NCBI RefSeq assembly: GCF_963667045.1
Contig: NZ_OY762934.1
Coordinates: 840,510 to 904,509 of the forward strand
DNA from: an uncultured Cohaesibacter sp.
Lineage (GTDB): Bacteria > Pseudomonadota > Alphaproteobacteria > Rhizobiales > Cohaesibacteraceae
Reading direction: 5' to 3'
Length of the DNA: 64,000 bases
Made by a program: the position numbers and the translations under genes. Shown one piece after another: positions 53,453 through 62,504 of the stretch. Numbering within the stretch: the first letter of the stretch is position 1; every line of letters starts with the position of its first letter. A model generated the notes under the pieces. It was given only the letters and a program-made list of their open reading frames with translations, did no database searches and had not been told where the DNA came from.

Positions 53453-53767
53453 CGGCTCCCTGTCGCTTTTCATGGACAAACCCGCATTTTTGTCGAAAAT
53501 TTGTCTACGAATTAGTCAATGATTGCATAACATTATGCGTCGACCTCATAGCAGCCTTGCACGAAAGTTTAATCCACAGCAATCTTGTAAAGTTTGCAAA
53601 CGTACCCTTCTCAAGGCCCGCGTTCGTCCTATCTACGCATTAATGTAACACATTCGCTATCGCAGAAGTTGTCACACCAACTGCACCATGTATCTAACTT
53701 GCTTTTGCAACATGGTCGCAGTTAGGTTTGAGCGCAAGCACAGTTCTTTCTATAAAGAAGTTTTGAT
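53453..53767. other. Intergenic region between RamB/PrpR-like gene and pepN
   Basis: 315 bases, no gene. It contains GTTTGCAAAC (53592-53601), a perfect 10-bp palindrome of the TTTGCAAA type that matches the cluster upstream of the regulator. It lies about 170 bases before pepN. The region around 53510-53545 is AT-rich and promoter-like. Confidence 0.55.
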
Positions 53768-56470
53768 ATGTCCCAAGAAAATAGCGTCGTAAGACTGGAA
53801 GACTACACTCCCACTCCCTACTCGATTGATCGCACCTCACTGACAATCCGGCTTGATCCGTTGAAAACGCATGTGACGGCGACCCTTTCGATAGCGCCCC
53901 GACCTGGACCGACAGGGAGAGCGACTGGGGGAGCGGCGCTTGAGCTGAGCGGTGATGAACTCACATTTGTTTCTGTACTGCTCGACGGCAGCCCCCTCGC
54001 CCCGTCCGACTATTCGGTTGCCGCTGATCGCTTTGTTCTCAACGAGCCGCCTCAGCAGGCCTTTACACTGACAATCGAGACCCTTCTGGCACCGCAGGAA
54101 AACACCCAGCTGATGGGGCTCTATCGCTCGAACGGTGCCTATTGCACACAATGCGAGGCGGAAGGCTTCCGCCGCATCACCTATTTCTATGACCGCCCGG
54201 ACGTGCTGTCGGTCTATGACGTGCGTATCGAAGCCCCTGTTGAGGTGAAGCACCTGCTGGCAAATGGCAACCGGATCGAAAGCGGCTCCATGCCCGCCCC
54301 TGAAGGTTATCCTGCCGATGAGGCATGGCATTATGCCTGCTGGAGCGACCCATTCCCCAAACCATCCTATCTGTTTGCATTGGTCGCGGGTGATCTGGCC
54401 TGCGCTGAGGATCATTTCACGACTCAGTCCGGTCGCGATGTGGTGCTGCATATTTATGTAGAACATGGCAAGGAAGACCGGGTAGGCTATGCCATGGATT
54501 CCCTCAAGCGCTCCATGAAATGGGATGAAGAGGTGTTCGGTCGGGAATATGACCTCGATATCTTCATGATCGTGGCCGTGTCGGACTTCAACATGGGGGC
54601 CATGGAGAACAAGGGCCTCAATGTCTTCAACGACAAATATGTGCTGGCCAAGCCCGAAACAGCAACCGATACGGACTATGCCCTGATCGAGGGCGTCATT
54701 GCGCACGAATATTTCCATAACTGGACCGGCAACAGGATCACCTGCCGCGACTGGTTCCAGCTCTGCCTGAAAGAAGGCCTCACCGTCTTCCGGGATCAGG
54801 AATTCTCCTCCGACATGCGCTCGCGTCCGGTCAAGCGAATTTCCGATGTGCAGCAGTTGCGCGCCCGGCAGTTCCCCGAGGACAGCGGCCCCCTCGCCCA
54901 TCAGGTACGCCCGGAGGTCTATTCCGAGATCAACAACTTCTACACCTCGACCGTCTATGAAAAAGGTGCCGAGGTCTGCCGGATGCTGAAGACCATTCTA
55001 GGAGCGGAAGGGTTCACGGCAGGTCTCGATCTCTATTTCGAGCGGCTCGATGGTCAGGCGGTGACCATCGAAGACTTCCTGAAGTCGTTCGAGGATGCCT
55101 GCAAGATCGATCTTTCGCAGTTTGCCTTGTGGTATCGTCAGGCTGGCACGCCCAATCTCGTTGCCACCTATTCCTATGATTCCTCACGCAAGCAGCTCGC
55201 TCTTTCGATCGAACAGTCCTGCCCGCCAACACCGGGCCAGCCGACCAAGAAGGTCATGCATATTCCGGTCCGCTTCGGTCTGGTTGGGCGGGACGGCAGC
55301 GCAGTCGGCTTCTCTTCTGTGCAGGATGAAGCAACCGGCGCCGTTGTCGGCGACAGCGAATGCTCCGTGCTGGAAATCCGTGACCGGCAGCACAAGTTCA
55401 TTCTGACCGGCGTTGAAAAGGATGCTATTCCATCCCTGCTGCGCGGCTTCTCTGCTCCTGTGCATCTACGCAGCAATCTGACCCATGATGACTATCTGTG
55501 CCTCATGAGCCATGACAGCGATCCGTTCAACCGGTGGGAAGCGGCCCAGTTTATCCTGATGGATCATCTGGTAAGCCAAACCAGAGCCATCCAGAGCGGC
55601 AGCAACGAAGCAGGAATGCTCGATGACAGCATCCTTGAGGCGTTGAAGGCCTGTCTGATGGACGATAGTCTGGAACATGCCTTCCGGGCACAGTTGCTGC
55701 AACTGCCCATCGAGTCCGATGTAGCCAGAGAGATCGGCACCAATGTCGACCCGGATGCCATTCATCAGGCGCGGGAGGGATTGCGCCATGGACTGGCAAC
55801 GGCCCTCGGTGACAGCCTGATAAAGCTCTATAAGACACTCAGCGATGACAGCGGGGAATTCCACCCAGACGCTGCCTCAGCCGGGCGACGCGCCCTGCGC
55901 AACGGGCTTCTCGATCTGGCGTTGGCTCGCAAGGAACAGGCAATCGCCGATCTGGCTGTCACTCATTATCGCAAGGCAACCAACATGACGGATCGCTTTG
56001 CGGCGCTGGCCAGCCTGACCCGCAACGAGATTCCGGCAGCGATTGGCCTTCTGGAAGAATTCCACACCGAATTCACAGATGATGCACTGGTTATCGACAA
56101 GTGGCTTTCGCTGCAGGCTTCAGCACCTCAGGCCAGCACCCTTGATCGTGTCAAGGAACTACTGAAGCATCCCTCCTTCTCGATGAGCAACCCGAACCGG
56201 GTACGTTCGCTCATTGGAGCTTTTGCGATGAACAACCAGCCCCAGTTCAATCGCAAGGATGGTCAAGGGTTTAAACTGGTCGCGGACATCATCATCGAAC
56301 TCGACCGCAAGAACCCGCAGACAGCGGCGCGGCTGGCCAACAATTTCCGCTCATGGAAGGCACTTGAGCCGGAGCGTCAAGCTTTTGCCAAAAAGGAGCT
56401 GCAGAGAATCGCAGCGACCGAGAATTTGTCAAAAGATGTTGCTGATATCGCTAATCGGTGCTTGCAATGA
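53768..56470 (+). CDS. pepN: Aminopeptidase N (M1 family)
   Basis: A 900-residue zinc aminopeptidase of the E. coli PepN type that frees N-terminal amino acids from peptides in the cytoplasm. The exopeptidase motif Gly277-Ala-Met-Glu-Asn (FNMGAMENKGLN) and zinc motif His313-Glu-Tyr-Phe-His317 (IAHEYFHNWTGNRITCRDWF) are intact; the third zinc ligand Glu follows in LCLKEGLTVFRDQEFSSDM. The N-terminal beta domain (EDYTPTPYSIDRTSLTIRLD) and a long helical C-terminal domain complete the four-domain layout. Length is as expected (E. coli 870). No signal peptide. It precedes the PleC-like kinase by about 195 bases on the same strand. Confidence 0.96.
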   Translation: MSQENSVVRLEDYTPTPYSIDRTSLTIRLDPLKTHVTATLSIAPRPGPTGRATGGAALELSGDELTFVSVLLDGSPLAPSDYSVAADRFVLNEPPQQAFTLTIETLLAPQENTQLMGLYRSNGAYCTQCEAEGFRRITYFYDRPDVLSVYDVRIEAPVEVKHLLANGNRIESGSMPAPEGYPADEAWHYACWSDPFPKPSYLFALVAGDLACAEDHFTTQSGRDVVLHIYVEHGKEDRVGYAMDSLKRSMKWDEEVFGREYDLDIFMIVAVSDFNMGAMENKGLNVFNDKYVLAKPETATDTDYALIEGVIAHEYFHNWTGNRITCRDWFQLCLKEGLTVFRDQEFSSDMRSRPVKRISDVQQLRARQFPEDSGPLAHQVRPEVYSEINNFYTSTVYEKGAEVCRMLKTILGAEGFTAGLDLYFERLDGQAVTIEDFLKSFEDACKIDLSQFALWYRQAGTPNLVATYSYDSSRKQLALSIEQSCPPTPGQPTKKVMHIPVRFGLVGRDGSAVGFSSVQDEATGAVVGDSECSVLEIRDRQHKFILTGVEKDAIPSLLRGFSAPVHLRSNLTHDDYLCLMSHDSDPFNRWEAAQFILMDHLVSQTRAIQSGSNEAGMLDDSILEALKACLMDDSLEHAFRAQLLQLPIESDVAREIGTNVDPDAIHQAREGLRHGLATALGDSLIKLYKTLSDDSGEFHPDAASAGRRALRNGLLDLALARKEQAIADLAVTHYRKATNMTDRFAALASLTRNEIPAAIGLLEEFHTEFTDDALVIDKWLSLQASAPQASTLDRVKELLKHPSFSMSNPNRVRSLIGAFAMNNQPQFNRKDGQGFKLVADIIIELDRKNPQTAARLANNFRSWKALEPERQAFAKKELQRIAATENLSKDVADIANRCLQ

Positions 56471-56528
56471 TCGAAAGTGCCTGAGTCTTTAACAGAATCG
56501 CGAGTCCGCGGATAAAATTTTTTGGCCG

Positions 56529-56544
56529 TTAACCTATCGTTAAC
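56529..56544 (+). promoter_or_regulatory. CtrA-type full binding site upstream of the PleC-like kinase
   Basis: TTAA-CCTATCG-TTAAC (56529-56544) is an exact match to the alphaproteobacterial CtrA consensus TTAA-N7-TTAA(C). It lies 121-136 bases upstream of the kinase start at 56665. PleC controls CtrA activity through DivK, so a CtrA site here would close a feedback loop; binding is inferred. Confidence 0.7.
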
Positions 56545-56664
56545 CAAAAAATTTGCTGCGGACTCTAGACAAATTCTTCAAGGTCGATTCAAATGATATC
56601 GACTTCGGAGATGCGGCAACCTCCGACGAGATGAACAGAACAGATCAGATCAAGGAGGCAGGGT

Positions 56665-59247
56665 ATGACGCAGGCCGAAATAGCCAGCGCACCCAAAGAG
56701 GCTAGATTCCGGTTTTTCGGCATTGCTCCGAACAGCCGCCAGCCTCATGTGTCAGGGGCGGCGCGCCTTCTGGCCGATCCCTCCTATTTTCAACTCATGC
56801 GGGAAGAACCTTGGCTGCGGCGGATCATTCCCGCTGTCATCCTTGTGTTCATCACCGTTGTCGGTGTTCTGCGCACGGATGATCTGCTTGGCGAACGCGA
56901 TACCATCGAGGTGACCACCAGCCAGGAACTGCAACTGATTGCAGCGCTGGTATCGGAACGCGTGGCTGAAAGCATGGAGCGCTTTGCAGCCGATAAGGCA
57001 GCACGATTAGCACACAGCGAAACAACCGTAATGGCTGACGAGAATGCCGCCGACGAGGCGGGCGAGGATTCAAGGCCAACCGAAGCCGAAGTTGAATTCG
57101 CGCCGGTGTCCCCCATCCCCTCTTCCCCCTCAGCCTTACGCCCCAACAAAGAACAGTTGCAAGGCTGGCTTGAGCAGGCCATGCCTTTCCTCAAGATCGC
57201 CGAGCACTATCAGGTCTACCAGACAGATGCGACCGGCATGATTGTCGCCTCCATCCCCAAGGACACCAATGACATGCGCAAGACCCAGATTGATCTTCTG
57301 GGCAGAGCGCAGGCCTTCTCTGCCATTGGTGCCAGCGCCGGTGTGTTTGACGTGACGACAAAAGACAGCAAGTCTGCACTGGCGACAGTTCATCATCTCG
57401 GCGGCGGCAGAGGAGCAATAACGGTTCTGGTGCCAACGGCCGAACTGTTTCAGAGCTGGAGATCCGCCGTTGCACTCAATGCAATCATTTTCGTTGTCAT
57501 GAGTGCGATCATTCTGCTGATTGTCTATGCCTTCTTCAGTCAGGGCGCGAGAGCACGAGAGGCAGACAGCATCTTTGAAGCGACAGTTCAGCGGATGGAC
57601 TCGGCGCTGCGGCATTCCCGCTCCGGCCTCTGGGACTGGGATCTGGCCAATGGCCACATCTACTGGTCGCCTTCCATGTTCGAACTGCTTGGCATGGAAA
57701 AGCGCGACGATCTGCTCAACTTTGCGATCATCAACGCTCGCATGCACCCGGACGACGGCAATCTGCATCAGCATGTTCAGGAGCTTTTGTCATCGAACCA
57801 GTCGATGATGGATCGGCGCTTCCGCATGCGTCACGAAGCGGGACATTGGGTTTGGATCCAGATCCGTGCCGAACTGACCGTCTCGCCAAAAGACCGCCTG
57901 CATTTGATGGGCGTGGTGATGGATGTGACCAAACAGATAGAGCAGGCTGAAATCGACATGCTCGCCGATATCCGTCTGCGCGACGCTGTCGATACCATTT
58001 CGGAAGCCTTTGTCCTGTGGGACAAGGAAAGCAGGCTTGTGCTATGCAACAGGCCATACAGAACCCTGCACAACCTGCCGGACGATGAAGACATCGTCGG
58101 CCTGAGCTACAGCGAGGTCATGGATCGCGGACAGCCTCATGTTGTTGCTATTGAGGACGACAGCGTCATTGACGATAGCGAGATGCTACTCGACCGTGTC
58201 AGCACAACGCCAAAGGCCGCTCGCAGTTACAAGGTTCGGCTCGCTGATGGCCGTTGGTTGCAGATCAGCGAACGTCGCACAAGGGACGGCGGCTTCGTTT
58301 CGGTTGGTACGGATATCTCCAACCTGAAGCTTCAGGAACAGCGCCTGCTTGAAAGCGAACAGCAACTGATTTCCTCCGTCTCAGATTTGCGCAAGTCACG
58401 CCAGACCCTAGAGATGCAGGCCCAACAGCTGGTGGTGCTGACCGAACAATATGCCAAGGAAAAAGAAAATGCCCAGATCGCCAATCGGGCAAAATCCCAG
58501 TTCCTTGCCAATATTTCGCATGAACTGCGTACCCCGCTCAATGCCATCATCGGATTCTCCGAAGTGATGAAGCAGGAGATCTTTGGCGAGCATTCAACGG
58601 AGAAATACAAGGACTATTCCAAGGACATCCATTCCAGCGGTTCCTATCTTCTGGGGCTGATTGACGACATCCTCAACATGTCGCGCCTTGAAGACGGCGA
58701 GGTCGACCTCAATCCGAAAGAGCTGGACCTCACAGCCATGGTCCGGGAAACCTACAGTAGCTCCATTGAAAAGCAGGCTCAGGACCATCAGCTAACGGTC
58801 AAGGATGAACTGCCAGAGAGCCTGCCCGCCTATGCCGATCCGCATCTTGTGGACCAGATCATCTTCAATCTACTGGACAATGCTGTGAAATTCACGCCGG
58901 ACGGTGGTCAGATTGCATTCAGGGGAGAGACCCGCGATGGATATTGCCATCTGACGATTTCGGACACTGGCGTGGGCATTCCGCAAGACGCCATCAACCG
59001 GCTGGGTCGGCCATTTGAGCAGGTTCAGAACCAGTTCACGAAGAGCCACAGTGGTTCAGGGCTGGGTCTTTCCATCACACGAACCATCGTGTGCCTGTCT
59101 GGTGGCACAATGAAGATCCGCTCGCGCATCGGTCAGGGAACACGGATCACCATCTGCCTACCCACGAGAATCAAAGGCACCTCGCCAGAGATTGACGCCA
59201 TCATGCACGGGGTAGCGCCCGCACCTCTGAGCGTCACGACACACTGA
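56665..59247 (+). CDS. PleC/DivJ-type sensor histidine kinase with two PAS domains
   Basis: An 860-residue membrane kinase. Helices lie at about 53-68 (IIPAVILVFITVVGVL) and 273-293 (NAIIFVVMSAIILLIVYAFF), enclosing a ~200-residue periplasmic part with an acidic Pro-rich stretch (ADEAGEDSRPTEAEVEFAPV). PAS 1 is at about 310-420 (GLWDWDLANGHIYWSPSMFE) and PAS 2 at about 430-545 (SEAFVLWDKESRLVLCNRPY). The HisKA box has His619 (NISHELRTPLNAIIGFSEVM). The HATPase shows FNLLDNAVKFTPDGGQIAF, DTGVGIP and HSGSGLGLSITRTIV. The HELRTPLNAIIGFSE box and neighbouring glnE fit PleC of rhizobia, a cell-cycle kinase acting on DivK. The CtrA site upstream supports this, but DivJ/PdhS relatives are not excluded. 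Confidence 0.85.
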   Translation: MTQAEIASAPKEARFRFFGIAPNSRQPHVSGAARLLADPSYFQLMREEPWLRRIIPAVILVFITVVGVLRTDDLLGERDTIEVTTSQELQLIAALVSERVAESMERFAADKAARLAHSETTVMADENAADEAGEDSRPTEAEVEFAPVSPIPSSPSALRPNKEQLQGWLEQAMPFLKIAEHYQVYQTDATGMIVASIPKDTNDMRKTQIDLLGRAQAFSAIGASAGVFDVTTKDSKSALATVHHLGGGRGAITVLVPTAELFQSWRSAVALNAIIFVVMSAIILLIVYAFFSQGARAREADSIFEATVQRMDSALRHSRSGLWDWDLANGHIYWSPSMFELLGMEKRDDLLNFAIINARMHPDDGNLHQHVQELLSSNQSMMDRRFRMRHEAGHWVWIQIRAELTVSPKDRLHLMGVVMDVTKQIEQAEIDMLADIRLRDAVDTISEAFVLWDKESRLVLCNRPYRTLHNLPDDEDIVGLSYSEVMDRGQPHVVAIEDDSVIDDSEMLLDRVSTTPKAARSYKVRLADGRWLQISERRTRDGGFVSVGTDISNLKLQEQRLLESEQQLISSVSDLRKSRQTLEMQAQQLVVLTEQYAKEKENAQIANRAKSQFLANISHELRTPLNAIIGFSEVMKQEIFGEHSTEKYKDYSKDIHSSGSYLLGLIDDILNMSRLEDGEVDLNPKELDLTAMVRETYSSSIEKQAQDHQLTVKDELPESLPAYADPHLVDQIIFNLLDNAVKFTPDGGQIAFRGETRDGYCHLTISDTGVGIPQDAINRLGRPFEQVQNQFTKSHSGSGLGLSITRTIVCLSGGTMKIRSRIGQGTRITICLPTRIKGTSPEIDAIMHGVAPAPLSVTTH

Positions 59248-59301
59248 CCGTAGCCTTCGGCCTATTTGGTCGGTGCGGAGCGGGCCATGCAAGTGACCAT
59301 C

Positions 59302-59330
59302 AGGCCCAACGCATTTGCCTTGGGCCTTTT
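59302..59330 (+). terminator. Terminator of the PleC-like kinase gene
   Basis: The perfect 8-bp stem AGGCCCAA/TTGGGCCT (59302-59309, 59320-59327) has a 10-base loop in which GCA/TGC can pair further. TTT follows. It lies 55 bases past the stop, between two convergent genes. Confidence 0.8.
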
Positions 59331-59353
59331 AACCTCGGTAGACGAGTATCAAG

Positions 59354-62347
59354 CTATTGGCTATCAGCCTTCTCCTCCACCGGTCCCATCAGCCGGACAA
59401 AGCAGGCCCGTGCTTCCCCCTGATAGTCCCGCAGCTTTTCTTCAAGGCTGCGCATATCGATCTCTCCCGACGCCCGGACAACCACATCCTTGAGCGCACC
59501 GGCTGCCTTGGAGGGATCAAAATTCTCTGACAGACAGACCCGCAGGATCTGGGTTACATCGTGATAGAGGCGAATTGCAGGAAGCAGGATCTCAGCCTCC
59601 GACTTGCCGACCAGTCCGCGATCCACACACAGGCGCAGGCTCTGGGCGGTGTTGGTGTGGAGGACTTCCGGATGCGCATGGGCGTGGATCAACTGAAGCC
59701 CCTGCGCAATGAATTCCACGTCAACAAGACCACCGGGAACCTGCTTGATGTTCCAGATATCCGTGGTGCCCTTCTCCTTTTCGATGCGCGCCCGCATCTG
59801 GGCAATGTCTCTGCGGATGCTGTCCTCATCTCTTTGCCGTGACAGAATGGAAACGACCTCAGCCCTCACCTTCCTGCAAAAGGCATCGTCACCGGCCACG
59901 ATCCTTGCACGGGTAAGTGCCATGTGCTCCCATGTCCAGGCATCCGAGGCATGATAGCTGCGGAACGAGCTGAACGAGGTGGCGAGAGGACCAGAGTTGC
60001 CAGACGGGCGAAGACGGAAGTCCACCTCATAGAGGTCGCCCTCGGCGGTCGGTGCAGACAGCGCGGTAATCAGCCTCTGAGTAAGGCGGGCATAATACTG
60101 GCTCGGCGCCAAGGGTTTCTTGCCATCCGAGAATTTTGCATCCTTGTCATGATCGTAGATCAGCATCAGATCAAGGTCCGAAGAAGCCGTCATTTCCCGG
60201 CCGCCAAGTTTCCCCATGGCAATCACGGCGATCTCGCCCCCCGGCATCTTGCCGTGACGTTCTTCCAGTTCGCGCAGGGCATGTTCCAGCAGATGCCGGA
60301 TGATGACACCGGCCAGCATGGCATAGGCTGCTCCGGCCTGTGACGCGGAGATGGAGCCCATCAGGACGCGAACACCGATGAGGAACATCTGCTCCTGACC
60401 GAAGATGCGCGCGCCATCCAGCGTATCCTCAAAGCAGCTTACTTCGGCAAGGGCCTTTTCAAGCTGGGTATCCAGATGATCGCGCTCGAGAATGTCTCCG
60501 AGGAATGTTGGATCCAGCAGGGCATCAATCACCCGCGGCCTCCGCCCCATGGTGCGGGCCAGACGCGGCGCTGCCCCCAGAACGATGATGAGTGTTGCAA
60601 ACAGATGAGGATTGTTGCGCAGCAGCGAGAAGACCTGCACTCCGGACGGCAGCGCCTTCAAGAAGGCATGGAAGGACAGAAAGGAGCTGTCCGGATTGTC
60701 CGTCTTGCCCAATGCGGCCAACAGGTCCGGTGTGAACTCGGTCAGCCGTTCCCGCGCCTTGGCAGACCGCATGGCGGGATAGCGGCCGAAATGCCAACTG
60801 CGGACCGTGTTGATCACTTCCTTGGGATTTTGGAACCCCATGGTCGTCAGGGTCTCGATGGTGCTTGGATCGTAGTCTTCGCCGGTGAAGACGAGGTTAC
60901 CGCCCCCTTCTGCACCAAGGGCCTGTTCCTCCTTGAAGAGATTGGCGTAGTGTCCCTGCACGCATTCCAGCGTGTTGCGCAGATCACGCTTGAAGGCGTC
61001 AGTCGAAGCATAGCCCATCATGCGCCCGATCTCGGCAACGCCATCATCGCTCTGAGGCATCATGTGGGTCTGCTCGTCGCGCTGCATCTGGATGCGATGT
61101 TCAACCTTGCGCAGAAATTCATACGCCGCGGTCAACTCATCTCTGGCACGATCGGTGATCCATGTGAGCTTGACCAGTTCGGCCAGCATGGGAATGGTCT
61201 CCCGGCCGCGCAGCACCGGATTGCGTCCGCCCGCGATCAACTGCTGGGTCTGAACAAAGAATTCGATCTCCCGAATGCCCCCTCGCCCGAGCTTCACATT
61301 GTGCCCATTGATGGCAACAGACCCGTGACCCTTGTGGGCGTGTATCTGGCGTTTGATCGAATGGACATCGGCAAGAGCGGCATAGTCGAAATATTTCCGC
61401 CAGATGAACGGGACGATTTCCTGCAGGAAGGCTTCGCCAGCAGCAATATCCCCGGCGCATGGGCGCGCCTTGATCAACGCGGCACGCTCCCAGTTCTGCC
61501 CCATGCTCTCGTAATACTGCAGAGCCGCAAGGATCGAGACAGCCGGTGGTGTCGAACCCGGGTCCGGCCGCAGACGCAGATCCGTGCGGAAGACATAGCC
61601 ATCAGCAGTCCGCTCCTGCATGATCTTGACCAGTTGCCGCGTGAAACGAACATAGGTGCGATTCATCTCATAGGGGTCATCGCAGCAGCCATTTGTTGAA
61701 TCATAAAGGATGATGAGGTCGATATCGGAGGAATAATTGAGTTCCCCGGCACCATGCTTGCCCATGGCCAGAGCCACATAACCACACTCCCGTTCCGGGT
61801 CCTCCGGGTGGGGCAAGGTCACCTTGCCGCGACGATGATAGTCATTGAGGACAAAGCGCAAAGCCCCGCGCAACGTCGCATCGGCGATAAGCGTCAGGGC
61901 GTTGGTAACCTGCCGCACGGACCACAGCCCGCCAAGGTCAGCCAATGCGATGGTGAGTGCGGCATCCTGCTTGATGAGGCGCAAATGGCGCATGATCGCC
62001 GCTTCGGTCTCTTCACTCTGTTCGATAGCCCTGCTTGCCAAAAGCTCGATACGGTGCTGCGGGGCGTCACTCAGGATCTCTGACAAACGCTCGGGCTTTT
62101 GCACCATAAGATCACGCAAGTAGGAAGATGTGCTGCAGATGCCAGCCAGGACGCCTTTGAGGGTTTCACTCGCCAGCGCCGCATCAAGGCTTGCAAGCGT
62201 TTCGCCCGCCGTCTCGTCACGTGCGCGCAAAGCCTCAATGCTTTCTGTCAGGCGCTCCAATTGCTCATCAATGGAGCCTTCCAAGGGGAGCGGTTTGGCA
62301 TCCAGCCAAAAGCGGTCGACGGTTCCCTTGTTGTCTGACGCACTCAT
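59354..62347 (-). CDS. glnE: Bifunctional glutamine synthetase adenylyltransferase/adenylyl-removing enzyme GlnE
   Basis: A 997-residue nitrogen-control enzyme that adenylylates glutamine synthetase to lower its activity and removes AMP when nitrogen is scarce, guided by PII protein. It has two nucleotidyltransferase domains. In the first half, the adenylyl-removing part shows the GELNYSSDIDLIILYDSTNG motif; in the second, the adenylyltransferase part shows GGREMTASSDLDLMLIYDHD. Each carries an Asp-X-Asp pair for metal. The helical domain HADMHDVRS-like region has DVHSIKRQIHAHKGHGSVAI. The length is close to that of other rhizobial GlnE. It is convergent with the PleC-like kinase. Confidence 0.97.
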   Translation of the reverse strand: MSASDNKGTVDRFWLDAKPLPLEGSIDEQLERLTESIEALRARDETAGETLASLDAALASETLKGVLAGICSTSSYLRDLMVQKPERLSEILSDAPQHRIELLASRAIEQSEETEAAIMRHLRLIKQDAALTIALADLGGLWSVRQVTNALTLIADATLRGALRFVLNDYHRRGKVTLPHPEDPERECGYVALAMGKHGAGELNYSSDIDLIILYDSTNGCCDDPYEMNRTYVRFTRQLVKIMQERTADGYVFRTDLRLRPDPGSTPPAVSILAALQYYESMGQNWERAALIKARPCAGDIAAGEAFLQEIVPFIWRKYFDYAALADVHSIKRQIHAHKGHGSVAINGHNVKLGRGGIREIEFFVQTQQLIAGGRNPVLRGRETIPMLAELVKLTWITDRARDELTAAYEFLRKVEHRIQMQRDEQTHMMPQSDDGVAEIGRMMGYASTDAFKRDLRNTLECVQGHYANLFKEEQALGAEGGGNLVFTGEDYDPSTIETLTTMGFQNPKEVINTVRSWHFGRYPAMRSAKARERLTEFTPDLLAALGKTDNPDSSFLSFHAFLKALPSGVQVFSLLRNNPHLFATLIIVLGAAPRLARTMGRRPRVIDALLDPTFLGDILERDHLDTQLEKALAEVSCFEDTLDGARIFGQEQMFLIGVRVLMGSISASQAGAAYAMLAGVIIRHLLEHALRELEERHGKMPGGEIAVIAMGKLGGREMTASSDLDLMLIYDHDKDAKFSDGKKPLAPSQYYARLTQRLITALSAPTAEGDLYEVDFRLRPSGNSGPLATSFSSFRSYHASDAWTWEHMALTRARIVAGDDAFCRKVRAEVVSILSRQRDEDSIRRDIAQMRARIEKEKGTTDIWNIKQVPGGLVDVEFIAQGLQLIHAHAHPEVLHTNTAQSLRLCVDRGLVGKSEAEILLPAIRLYHDVTQILRVCLSENFDPSKAAGALKDVVVRASGEIDMRSLEEKLRDYQGEARACFVRLMGPVEEKADSQ

Positions 62348-62504
62348 CCTCTTCCCCCCTCTTTAACACTTTTCTGAACGATTCTGCCGCGCGCAGCGAT
62401 GTGCCGGTTTTACACGGCTTTTACCCGCATTCAAACCGATAGCAGACAGACCTCACGACAGTGTTAATCCGCGCCCCGATCCTCACAGATCAAGCTGCTT
62501 GACA

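Noticed and set aside
60476..61699. A 407-codon plus-strand frame opposite glnE.
   Set aside because: Antisense shadow; glnE has both nucleotidyltransferase motifs and full length.
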